From CAMEON01 sp045643785 (lineage in GTDB: Bacteria; Bacillota; Clostridia; Oscillospirales; CAG-272): a stretch of DNA of 8,302 nt. Position numbers and translations under genes: made by a program. The stretch lies in NCBI GenBank assembly GCA_045643785.1, contig JAZRFR010000207.1, positions 1 through 8,302 of the forward strand, read 5' to 3'. Each line of letters opens with the position of its first letter. The stretch's first letter is position 1. Below the pieces are notes generated by a model. It saw nothing but the letters and a program-made list of their open reading frames with translations, ran no database searches and was not told the origin of the DNA. Positions 1 to 5,370 of this stretch are shown piece by piece.

Positions 1-89
1 TAGGAGGTCTTGGAACCCTTTTTCAAAAGGGTTCCAAGTGGGGGTCAAGGGGGTGAAGCCCCCTTGCGCTCCCCCATAAACTGCAATTT
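1..89 (-). repeat. Hairpin-rich intergenic repeat E0 (partial, runs off window)
   Basis: Read on the minus strand, this begins with AAATTGCAGTTTAT (89-76), one base past the stop codon of the MBOAT gene. It continues with a two-part stem, GGGGG/CCCCC (40-44 with 71-75) enclosing CAAGGGGG/CCCCCTTG (46-53 with 59-66), and then a 14-bp perfect stem (9-22 with 25-38) rich in CCCTTTT/AAAAGGG. The same leading motif opens three other elements in this window (1598, 2721, 5371), and the hairpin order resembles the element at 2721. Its position just after a stop codon suggests it ends the MBOAT transcript, although neither stem is followed by a clear U-run. The far end lies outside the window. Confidence 0.7.
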
Positions 90-90
90 G

Positions 91-1563
91 TCAGAATCTG
101 AAATACAGGAAGGGATTGTAGCTATCGCCCACCAGCGCCAGCACCGACAGGATCAGGAGCGCCACGGGCACCACCACGGCCACGGTGTTGGTCACCAACC
201 GCGCCATACCGCCTGCAAAGCCGCGCCCCTCGGCGGCAGACATAAACCGTTTGGAAAGGAACGGAATGATGGGCGAGCAGGCCAGGATGGCCACCAGGAG
301 GAAGAACAGGTAGTTGAGCAGGGTGTAGTGGGCGTTGTCGCCGTCAAAGCCCTTGCCAAAGCCAAAGAGGGCTTTCAGGGCGTGACCCATGAGGCTCATG
401 TCGTCAAAGCGGAAGAGCAACCAGCCGAACCATACCACGGCCAGGGTGTAGAGGCGGCGCAGGTGGCTCGTAATGACGTTCCCATGCTTTTTCCAGCGGA
501 ACAGGTACTTCTCCAGCACCAGGAACAGGGCGAAGTAGAGTCCCCACAGGACGAAATTCCAGGACGCACCGTGCCAGAATCCCGTCAGCGCCCAGACCAC
601 CAACAGGTTGAACATATGCCGTCCCTTGGAGCAACGGTTACCGCCCAGGGGTATGTAGACGTAGTCCCGGAAGAAGGAGGACAGGGAGATGTGCCAGCGG
701 CGCCAGAAGTCGGTGACCGAGTCGGCCGCGTAGGGGTAGTTGAAATTCTCCTTGAAATGGAAGCCCAGCATCATACCCATGCCGATGGCCATGTCGGAGT
801 AGGCCGAGAAGTCGAGGTAGATCTGGAGCATGTAGGCGGTCATGCCCAGAAATACACCCAGGGAGGACACCGAGCCTGCGGTGAGCTTGTCGGCATTCAG
901 CAGGGTATCCGCGATGACGGCGCAGGTGTTGGCCAGCACTGCCTTTTTGCAGAGTCCCACGGTGAAGCGGAGCATGCCCTTCCAACACTCGTCCAGGCAA
1001 ACGGTACGGCGGTCGATCTCCCTTGCCACGTCCACGTAACGGACGATGGGGCCCGCGATGCACTGGTGGAACAGGGCGGCGTAGAGCAAGAGCTTGCCGT
1101 AGCTTCGCTGGGGCGGCGTCTCGTTCCGATACACGTCAATGACGTAGGACATGAGCTGGAAGGTGTAGAAGGAGATACCGATGGGCAGAGCCACGGCGGG
1201 CAGGGGATTGTCCACCCCCAGAATATCCGTCACGGTGTTCGCAAGAAGCCCCGTGTACTTGAAGACCACCAGAAGCCCCAAGCAGATCCCCAGAGTCACC
1301 CCAAGGCAGAACTTTTTCAAGCGGGGATTGCCTTCACCGCCCATGGGGGAAGGGTTCTGCGCCCAGATGAGATGGGCACCCAGGTAGCAAACCAGTACCT
1401 CCAGGCAAAGGAGCAGCACCAAAGGCGGCCCGCCCCAGGCGTAAAAGACCAGGGAAAAGACCAACAGCAGGGTATTGCGCGCCTTGACCGAGGGCATGAA
1501 TACGTACATTCCGTAGCAAAGCACCAGGAATGCGAATATGAAGAACAGGCTGGAAAAGACCAT
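91..1563 (-). CDS. MBOAT family membrane O-acyltransferase (AlgI/PatA-like)
   Basis: This 490-residue polytopic membrane protein is expected to carry acyl (usually acetyl) groups across the membrane to an extracytoplasmic polysaccharide or other cell-surface acceptor. Family marks seen are ALPIGISFYTFQ (126-137), DFSAYSDMAIG (251-261), FWRRWHISLSSFFRDY (286-301), IPLGGNR (304-310) and GFWHGASWNFVLWG (328-341). His331 in the last motif is the presumed catalytic histidine and His291 is a second conserved one. About ten hydrophobic stretches are visible, starting with an uncleaved N-terminal helix (residues 2-22). Length is normal for AlgI-type proteins. The ATG at 1561-1563 is chosen because GGAGG (1573-1577) lies nine bases upstream. 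MBOAT proteins of this class usually work with an SGNH/AlgX-like partner; none is in the window, and one could lie further left. The acceptor cannot be told from sequence. Family is certain, substrate unknown. Confidence 0.95.
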   Translation of the reverse strand: MVFSSLFFIFAFLVLCYGMYVFMPSVKARNTLLLVFSLVFYAWGGPPLVLLLCLEVLVCYLGAHLIWAQNPSPMGGEGNPRLKKFCLGVTLGICLGLLVVFKYTGLLANTVTDILGVDNPLPAVALPIGISFYTFQLMSYVIDVYRNETPPQRSYGKLLLYAALFHQCIAGPIVRYVDVAREIDRRTVCLDECWKGMLRFTVGLCKKAVLANTCAVIADTLLNADKLTAGSVSSLGVFLGMTAYMLQIYLDFSAYSDMAIGMGMMLGFHFKENFNYPYAADSVTDFWRRWHISLSSFFRDYVYIPLGGNRCSKGRHMFNLLVVWALTGFWHGASWNFVLWGLYFALFLVLEKYLFRWKKHGNVITSHLRRLYTLAVVWFGWLLFRFDDMSLMGHALKALFGFGKGFDGDNAHYTLLNYLFFLLVAILACSPIIPFLSKRFMSAAEGRGFAGGMARLVTNTVAVVVPVALLILSVLALVGDSYNPFLYFRF

Positions 1564-1597
1564 GTATGAAAACCTCCGTAAGAATCGGAAATAGCAG

Positions 1598-1832
1598 TAA
1601 ATTGCAGTTTATAGGGGAACGCCTGGGAGGAACTTCTTGAAAGAAGTTCCCCCCCCTCAAGAACTTTCAAAAAAGATATTGGTAAATAACCCTTTTTGAA
1701 AGTTTTAGGAAGTCCAGAAACCCTCGCAAACTTCGCCGCAGGCGAATTTGCCCCCGAGCGGAGCGAGGATATTTTCAAAAGGGTTTCTGGTGGGGTGCAG
1801 GGGCAGAGCCCCTGTCCTACAAACCCAAATTT
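1598..1832 (+). repeat. Modular intergenic repeat E1 (MITE-like, imperfect terminal inverted repeats)
   Basis: Opens with TAAATTGCAGTTTAT (1598-1612) and closes with ACAAACCCAAATTT (1819-1832). The two ends are imperfect inverted repeats of each other. Between them, in order, are a 10-bp hairpin GGAACTTCTT/AAGAAGTTCC (1629-1638 with 1641-1650), widely spaced arms AACTTTCAAAAA and TTTTTGAAAGTT (1662-1673 with 1693-1704), a stem CCAGAAACCCT/AGGGTTTCTGG (1714-1724 with 1780-1790), and a short hairpin CAGGGGC-AGA-GCCCCTG (1798-1814). The element at 2721-2913 has the same modules in the same order. No ORF inside looks real. It lies in the divergent gap between the MBOAT start and the folT promoter. 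Confidence 0.75.
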
Positions 1833-1846
1833 AAAATACTGTATTT

Positions 1847-1875
1847 ATTATACCACACCCGCCCTGTAAATGCAA
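1847..1875 (-). promoter_or_regulatory. Probable leftward promoter for the MBOAT gene
   Basis: On the minus strand there is a perfect TATAAT (1852-1847) preceded by TGG, giving an extended -10 (TGnTATAAT), and a weak -35 TTGCAT (1875-1870) with a 17-bp spacer. It points at the MBOAT gene, whose ATG is about 280 bp away, so the leader RNA would cross the whole E1 repeat in antisense. The -10 is convincing; the -35 matches only three of six consensus bases. A nearer promoter hidden in E1 cannot be excluded. Confidence 0.45.
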
Positions 1876-1937
1876 GGGAATTTCCCGCCCTGACAAAAAT
1901 TTTCTTCCTTTCCCGCCATATTTGTAGAGGCTACATC

Positions 1938-1966
1938 TTGACAGAAGCAGGTATTCGATGTATAAT
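1938..1966 (+). promoter_or_regulatory. Consensus sigma-70-type promoter of folT
   Basis: TTGACA (1938-1943) and TATAAT (1961-1966) are both perfect matches to the housekeeping consensus, separated by exactly 17 bp. Transcription would begin near 1973, about ten bases before the first base of the THF riboswitch at 1983. So strong a basal promoter fits a gene whose output is set by the riboswitch downstream and not by an activator. Confidence 0.9.
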
Positions 1967-1982
1967 AATGGTACATTCTATA

Positions 1983-2079
1983 GAAGAGTAAAAGCGCGCG
2001 CGTCAAGTGCCGACGGGACGGGGAGTTGCCGGTCGGACGAAGGTCGAAGGACTGCGGTTCGCGCTTTGCATCCCGCTTC
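1983..2079 (+). promoter_or_regulatory. THF (tetrahydrofolate) riboswitch, class I aptamer
   Basis: This is recognised from the conserved scaffold of folate-sensing aptamers: AGAGTA near the start, GCGTCAAGTG (2000-2009), GGGA in the apical loop, GACGAAGG, GCGGT and GCATCCCG near the end. The helices can be drawn directly. P1 pairs 1983-1986 (GAAG) with 2076-2079 (CTTC). P2 pairs 1991-1998 (AAAGCGCG) with 2060-2067 (CGCGCTTT). P3 pairs 2010-2014 (CCGAC) with 2032-2036 (GTCGG). A small P4 is GTC/GAC (2043-2045 with 2050-2052). The loop GGGA (2015-2018) can pair with TCCC (2071-2074), the long-range pseudoknot typical of the class. Known members bind reduced folates and lower expression of folate transport or synthesis genes; the gene just downstream here is folT, which supports the call. 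Confidence 0.94.
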
Positions 2080-2117
2080 GTTTGGCTCAAGGTCGTACGT
2101 TTCCCCCAGGGGAATTT

Positions 2118-2158
2118 ATACCTCCTTTCCCGCCTTATGTCGCAGGGGAAGGAGGTAT
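2118..2158 (+). promoter_or_regulatory. Ribosome-site-masking hairpin (riboswitch expression platform)
   Basis: ATACCTCC (2118-2125) is exactly complementary to GGAGGTAT (2151-2158), which holds the folT Shine-Dalgarno sequence. The stem extends by TT/AA and CCC/GGG (2126-2131 with 2146-2150, one T bulged). It would hide the ribosome site, so control is most simply translational. TTCCCC at 2101-2106 could instead pair with GGGGAA at 2145-2150, or with the adjacent GGGGAA at 2109-2114, offering a possible switch. The stem is followed by TTTTT broken only by one A, so weak intrinsic termination is also possible. Which pairing is favoured by ligand is not shown by sequence alone. Confidence 0.75.
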
Positions 2159-2162
2159 TTTT

Positions 2163-2723
2163 ATGTCCGTTCCCGCAAGTCCCTCTCAAAGCAGAGGGCG
2201 CACCGCTGCCCGCGCCGCCCTGAAGCGCCTGGTTCTGGGTGCCATGATGGCCGCCCTCAGCGTGGTCATCGGTATGTTCTGCAAGAGCCTTCTCAATTTC
2301 GGAGAAGGGCTTTTCCGCATTACCTTTGAGAATCTGCCCATCATTCTGTCGGGTATTTTCCTCGGGCCCATCACGGGCGGTATGGTGGGGATCATATCCG
2401 ATCTGACCAGTTACCTGCTCTCCCCCCAGACCTATCCGCCCAACCTCATCGTCACCTTCGGCGCGTTTACGGTGGGTGCCGTATCGGGGCTTATGGCGCG
2501 GTTCGTGATCCGCGAGCACGGCATCAAGCAGATCATCCTCTCCGCCTCTGTAGCCCATATTCTGGGCTCCATGATCGTAAAACCCATCGGCCTGTTCCAG
2601 TTCTACCAGTGGGCGGTGCTCCTCCGTATTCCGTTGTACCTTGTGATCGCGCCGCTGGAGATTTTCCTGCTTTGCCTGCTTTGGAAGCAGAAGTCCTTTC
2701 GAAAATTGTTTGAAAAAATATAA
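2163..2723 (+). CDS. folT: ECF transporter S component, folate-specific (FolT)
   Basis: This is the 186-residue substrate-binding membrane subunit of an energy-coupling-factor vitamin transporter; it captures folate and uses a shared EcfA/EcfA'/EcfT energising module, which is not in this window. Evidence: about six hydrophobic helices (roughly 22-40, 55-73, 74-88, 97-115, 124-146, 150-175), a small-residue helix 1 with A27xxxA31 as used for docking to EcfT, and the family stretches ENLPIILSGIFLGPITGG (56-73), IISDLTSYLL (77-86) and YPPNLIVTFGAFTVGA (91-106). The ATG at 2163 is chosen because GGAAGGAGG ends eight bases upstream; longer readings would start inside the riboswitch aptamer. Folate specificity is inferred from the THF riboswitch upstream and folC downstream. 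The TAA stop is also the first three bases of repeat E2. Confidence 0.93.
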   Translation: MSVPASPSQSRGRTAARAALKRLVLGAMMAALSVVIGMFCKSLLNFGEGLFRITFENLPIILSGIFLGPITGGMVGIISDLTSYLLSPQTYPPNLIVTFGAFTVGAVSGLMARFVIREHGIKQIILSASVAHILGSMIVKPIGLFQFYQWAVLLRIPLYLVIAPLEIFLLCLLWKQKSFRKLFEKI

Positions 2724-2913
2724 ATTGCAGTTTGTGGGGGCCCTGCCCCCCCCCCCCGCAAGCCCCTTTTGAAAAAGGGGCTTGACCCCCAAAACTTTCA
2801 AAAACATTGTCAAATAATCTTTTTTGAAAGTTCTTGGGATTCTTAAACCCTTCTTTCAAGAAGGGTTTAAGCGGGGTCCAGGGGCAGGGCCCCTGGCCGA
2901 CAAACCCAAATTT
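2721..2913 (+). repeat. Modular intergenic repeat E2 (same family as E1)
   Basis: Runs from TAAATTGCAGTTT (2721-2733), whose TAA is the folT stop codon, to ACAAACCCAAATTT (2900-2913), which ends 12 bases before the folC ribosome site. Modules in order are a 12-bp hairpin CAAGCCCCTTTT/AAAAGGGGCTTG (2759-2770 with 2773-2784), possibly extended by GGGGG/CCCCC (2736-2740 with 2786-2790), spaced arms AACTTTCAAAAA/TTTTTGAAAGTT (2793-2804 with 2821-2832), a 14-bp perfect stem CTTAAACCCTTCTT/AAGAAGGGTTTAAG (2842-2855 with 2858-2871), and CCAGGGGC-AGG-GCCCCTGG (2878-2896). A run of 12 C (2746-2757) lies in the first module. It separates folT from folC and may dampen or end folT read-through; no strong U-tract follows any stem. 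Confidence 0.78.
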
Positions 2914-2937
2914 GAACACCTGAAAAAGGAGCCTCCC

Positions 2938-4281
2938 ATGACCTACACCCAAGCCCTCGAATATATCCACTCCACCTGCTGGAAGGGCAGCCGCCCCGGG
3001 CTGGAGCGTACCATAGACCTTGCAAACCGTCTGGGCAATCCCCAGAATTCCCTGAAATTCATCCATATCGCCGGCACCAACGGCAAGGGCTCCACCTCCG
3101 CCATGCTGGCTGCCATTCTGCAAAAGGCGGGCTATAGGGTGGGACTCTACACCTCCCCCTTCATCCTCCGCTTCAACGAGCGCATGCGCAATGGGGGGCA
3201 GGGCATCCCCGACGACGAGCTGGCCGAGATCACCGAGTACGTCAAGCCCCACGCCGAGGCCATGACCGACACCCCCACGGAATTTGAGCTGATCACCGCC
3301 ATCGCCCTGGTGTATTTCGCCCGCCATGGCTGCGACTACGTGGTTTTTGAAGTAGGGATGGGCGGCAGACTGGACTCCACCAACATCATTGACGCCGAGA
3401 CCGTGGTCGCATCCGTGATCACGGGCATCGCCATGGATCACACCGCATTCCTGGGCGACACCCCCGAGAAGATCGCCGCCGAAAAGGCAGGGATCATCAA
3501 GAAGGGCGTGCCTGTGGTGTACGGGGGCAATCATCCCCCCGTGGGCACCGCCACAGGCGGGGTGCTTCCCTCCCCCGAAGCCATCTCCTGCGTGACCTGT
3601 GGTCAGGTCATCCGCGAAAAGGCCGCCGAGGTGGGAGCGCCCTACATCGAGACCGACCACACGAAGCTGGGGGGCATCCGCGCCGATCTGTTCGGCGCCG
3701 AGTTCGATTTCGGCGACCGTACATCCCTCCGCATCCCCCTGGCGGGACTCTACCAGCCCCACAACGCCGCCAACGTGCTGACCGTCATCGATATTCTCCG
3801 TACCCGTGGACTATCTATCCCCGAGGAAGCCATCCGCGAGGGGCTTGCCAACGTCTACTGGCCGGGGCGGTTTGAGATCCTGTCCAAGTCTCCCCTCATC
3901 ATCGCCGACGGCGGCCACAACCCCGAGGGCATCGACGCCGCCATCGCCAGCGTCAAGACCTACTTCGGAAGCGAAAAAATCCTCCTCCTGACAGGCGTGA
4001 TGGCCGACAAGGACTACACCCACATGGTCAGTCGCATGGCCGAGGTGGCCGCCCGCGCATTCTGCGTGCGGCCCGCCAACGACCGCGCGCTGGATCCCGT
4101 GAAGTACGCCGAGTCCTTCCGCAACCTGGGTGTTCCCGCCGAAGGGTACGCCACGGTAGCAGAAGGCGTTTGTGCCGCCGCCGAGGTGGCAGAACGCGAA
4201 GGGAAAGCCCTGCTCTGCCTGGGGTCGCTGTACATGTACGGAGAGGTACGGGAGGCCGTACTCGGCGAGGTGAAATTATGA
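2938..4281 (+). CDS. folC: Folylpolyglutamate synthase / dihydrofolate synthase (FolC)
   Basis: This 447-residue cytoplasmic ligase of the Mur ligase superfamily adds glutamate to folates with ATP, trapping them in the cell; many bacterial FolC proteins also make dihydrofolate from dihydropteroate. Seen: P-loop GTNGKGST (46-53), the family motif EVGMGGRLDSTN (138-149), MDHTAFLGDTPEKIAAEKAGIIK (around 166-188) containing the lysine region that is carbamylated in homologues, HNAANV (275-280) and DGGHNP (324-329) in the C-terminal domain, with LTGVMADKD (351-359). Length is typical. ATG 2938 is chosen because AAGGAG (2926-2931) lies six bases upstream and the FolC fold begins at MTYTQALEYIHS. 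A longer in-frame reading would translate repeat E2. The segment around residues 198-221 looks like an insertion relative to common FolC sequences. Its end overlaps the next gene by ATGA, implying translational coupling. Single versus dual activity cannot be decided here. Confidence 0.96.
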   Translation: MTYTQALEYIHSTCWKGSRPGLERTIDLANRLGNPQNSLKFIHIAGTNGKGSTSAMLAAILQKAGYRVGLYTSPFILRFNERMRNGGQGIPDDELAEITEYVKPHAEAMTDTPTEFELITAIALVYFARHGCDYVVFEVGMGGRLDSTNIIDAETVVASVITGIAMDHTAFLGDTPEKIAAEKAGIIKKGVPVVYGGNHPPVGTATGGVLPSPEAISCVTCGQVIREKAAEVGAPYIETDHTKLGGIRADLFGAEFDFGDRTSLRIPLAGLYQPHNAANVLTVIDILRTRGLSIPEEAIREGLANVYWPGRFEILSKSPLIIADGGHNPEGIDAAIASVKTYFGSEKILLLTGVMADKDYTHMVSRMAEVAARAFCVRPANDRALDPVKYAESFRNLGVPAEGYATVAEGVCAAAEVAEREGKALLCLGSLYMYGEVREAVLGEVKL

Positions 4282-4889
4282 CCGCCGCCGCAAACAGCGC
4301 CCTGACCGTCCGCTTTGCCTCCGTCGCCGATGCCGAGGCTTTAGTGGTTATCTACGCCCCCTACATTCTGAAAACCGCCATCACCTACGAGTATGAGATC
4401 CCCTCGGTCGCCGAGTTCGCGGGGCGAATCTCCACCTACTCCGCCAAATACCCCTATCTTGTAGCCGAGCTGAACGGCACCCCCGTAGGCTACGCCTACG
4501 CCTGTCCCCTGGGCAGCCGTCCCGCCTTTGACTGGGCTGTAGAAACAGCGATCTACATTCGCGAGGACTGCAAGGGGCTGGGTGTGGGTCGCGCGCTCTA
4601 CGAAAAGCTGGAGGCCATACTCAAAGTCATGGGTATTTGCACCATGACCGCCGCCGTGGCCAGCGTCCCCCGCGAGGATCCCTACCTCACCAACGCCAGC
4701 ATCGCCTTTCACCTCCGCATGGGATTTACCCCCGTGGGGACGTTCCATAACGCGGGATGCAAGTTCGGACGGTGGTACGATCTGACGTGGTTGGAGAAGC
4801 AGATTGGGGAGTATGAGGGGGATCCGGAGCATCCCAAAAGCATAACCGATGTGCGCAAACAATACGAGGAGGAGTTTTGCCGTGAATAA
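4278..4889 (+). CDS. GNAT N-acetyltransferase, phosphinothricin acetyltransferase-like
   Basis: This 203-residue GNAT enzyme should transfer acetyl from acetyl-CoA to an amine. Motifs: VRFASVADAEALVVIY (11-26) as the first strand and helix, AVETAIYIREDCKGLGVGRALYEKL (87-111) holding the acetyl-CoA pyrophosphate loop K99-G-L-G-V-G104, YLTNASIAFHLRMGF (136-150) and GTFHNAGCKFGRWYDLTWLEK (154-174). The last stretch, with E89 near the active site, is typical of the Pat/MnaT group, whose members acetylate phosphinothricin, methionine sulfone or sulfoximine, or other amino acids. The true substrate is not evident, and a resistance role should not be assumed. The ATG overlaps the folC stop as ATGA, so translation is probably coupled to folC. 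The next gene starts inside its last codons. Whether its substrate is connected with folate or glutamate metabolism is open. Confidence 0.92.
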   Translation: MTAAANSALTVRFASVADAEALVVIYAPYILKTAITYEYEIPSVAEFAGRISTYSAKYPYLVAELNGTPVGYAYACPLGSRPAFDWAVETAIYIREDCKGLGVGRALYEKLEAILKVMGICTMTAAVASVPREDPYLTNASIAFHLRMGFTPVGTFHNAGCKFGRWYDLTWLEKQIGEYEGDPEHPKSITDVRKQYEEEFCRE

Positions 4890-5199
4890 GACAAAATGGC
4901 TTGAAATCAACAAAGCCTTTTGGGGCTTGGAGACCTCCGATCTGCCCGAGGAATATGATCTGGTCATTCCTTGGATGACCTGCACGACAGACGGCTTTGT
5001 CTACGGCTGGGATGAAACGTGGTCGCATTTTTGGAGCCATGAATACACAGGCCGGGAGATTGAATGGCTCAAAATCAAGCTCACCCCCGAAAACCGCAAG
5101 GTGGTATTGGATATTCTCAAAAAGATCCATGTCCCTGGAGAAGTCACCGAAGATGAGGTGACGGTGTACGGGTACCGCACGGATGTGGATTATGTTTGA
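4882..5199 (+). CDS. Hypothetical 105-residue tryptophan-rich protein
   Basis: I do not recognise this family. It is a small soluble protein with no signal peptide or membrane segment, and carries seven tryptophans (W6, 14, 31, 43, 47, 51, 62), most of them in an aromatic, acidic N-terminal two thirds with the run GWDETWSHFWSHEY (42-55), followed by a likely helix NRKVVLDILKKI (71-82) and an acidic tail. The start is taken as GTG 4882 because AGGAGGAG (4867-4874) lies seven bases upstream, an ideal spacing; the ATG at 4849 lacks a ribosome site and would overlap the GNAT gene much more. It overlaps that gene by 8 bp, so it is the last member of a coupled folC-GNAT-orf set. Coding status is supported by the ribosome site, the overlap and the absence of competing frames; function is unknown. 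Confidence 0.8.
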   Translation: MNKTKWLEINKAFWGLETSDLPEEYDLVIPWMTCTTDGFVYGWDETWSHFWSHEYTGREIEWLKIKLTPENRKVVLDILKKIHVPGEVTEDEVTVYGYRTDVDYV

Positions 5200-5215
5200 T
5201 TCCGATATACCGCCC

Positions 5216-5315
5216 TTGTAGGGACAGGCGTCCTCGACTGTCCGAAACCAACCCACCAAAGTTTGTTATCGGGCATATGTTATTTACGGACAGTCCGGGA
5301 GGCCTGTCCCTACAA
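5216..5315 (-). repeat. Long-stem intergenic repeat R1
   Basis: A 100-bp inverted repeat: left arm 5216-5244 begins TTGTAGGGACAGGC, and right arm 5287-5315 is its reverse complement over 29 bp with three mismatches. The 42-bp centre, read on the minus strand, starts TAAATAACATA and continues CCGATAACAAAC and TTTG. That centre matches the centre of R2 (5436 onward) in the opposite orientation. The arms are G+C-rich and would fold to a very stable stem. It begins 16 bases after the stop of the 105-residue gene. The size and terminal inversion resemble a non-autonomous mobile element, but no transposase is present and target-site duplications are not clear. Confidence 0.78.
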
Positions 5316-5331
5316 AAGCTTGGCTCTACCG

Positions 5332-5367
5332 AAAACCGCGCCATCCCAAACGGGACAGCGCGGTTTT
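5332..5367 (+). terminator. Bidirectional intrinsic terminator T1
   Basis: AAAACCGCGC (5332-5341) pairs with GCGCGGTTTT (5358-5367); inside, TCCC and GGGA (5344-5347 with 5352-5355) close an AAAC loop after a small CA/CA internal mismatch. The stem ends in four T on one strand and four A on the other, so it could act both ways. It is the first clear terminator after the folC-GNAT-105-residue gene set. The first 31 bases recur exactly at 5558-5588. Confidence 0.75.
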
Positions 5368-5370
5368 ACG

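Noticed and set aside
10..1569. A 519-codon open frame on the plus strand opposite the MBOAT gene
   Set aside because: It mirrors the minus-strand gene; the translation is low-complexity and rich in H, Q, G and E with no domain signal, as expected from antisense reading of G/C-rich third positions, while the opposite strand encodes a textbook MBOAT.
1958..2329. Plus-strand open frames starting within the riboswitch region (1958, 2007, 2026)
   Set aside because: Their starts lie in or upstream of the aptamer and have no Shine-Dalgarno; the 2007 frame is folT extended upstream, replaced by the ATG at 2163.
1848..2813. A 321-codon minus-strand open frame opposite the folT region
   Set aside because: It covers the riboswitch, its promoter and folT in antisense; no ribosome site or domain supports it.
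2533..3762. A 409-codon minus-strand open frame across folT's end, E2 and folC
   Set aside because: It crosses two genes and a repeat, and the translation is a compositional shadow without recognisable motifs.
4278..4889. A dedicated antibiotic or herbicide resistance gene
   Set aside because: Pat-like GNAT motifs are shared by many amino-acid acetyltransferases of unknown substrate, and the coupling to folC gives no support for a resistance role.
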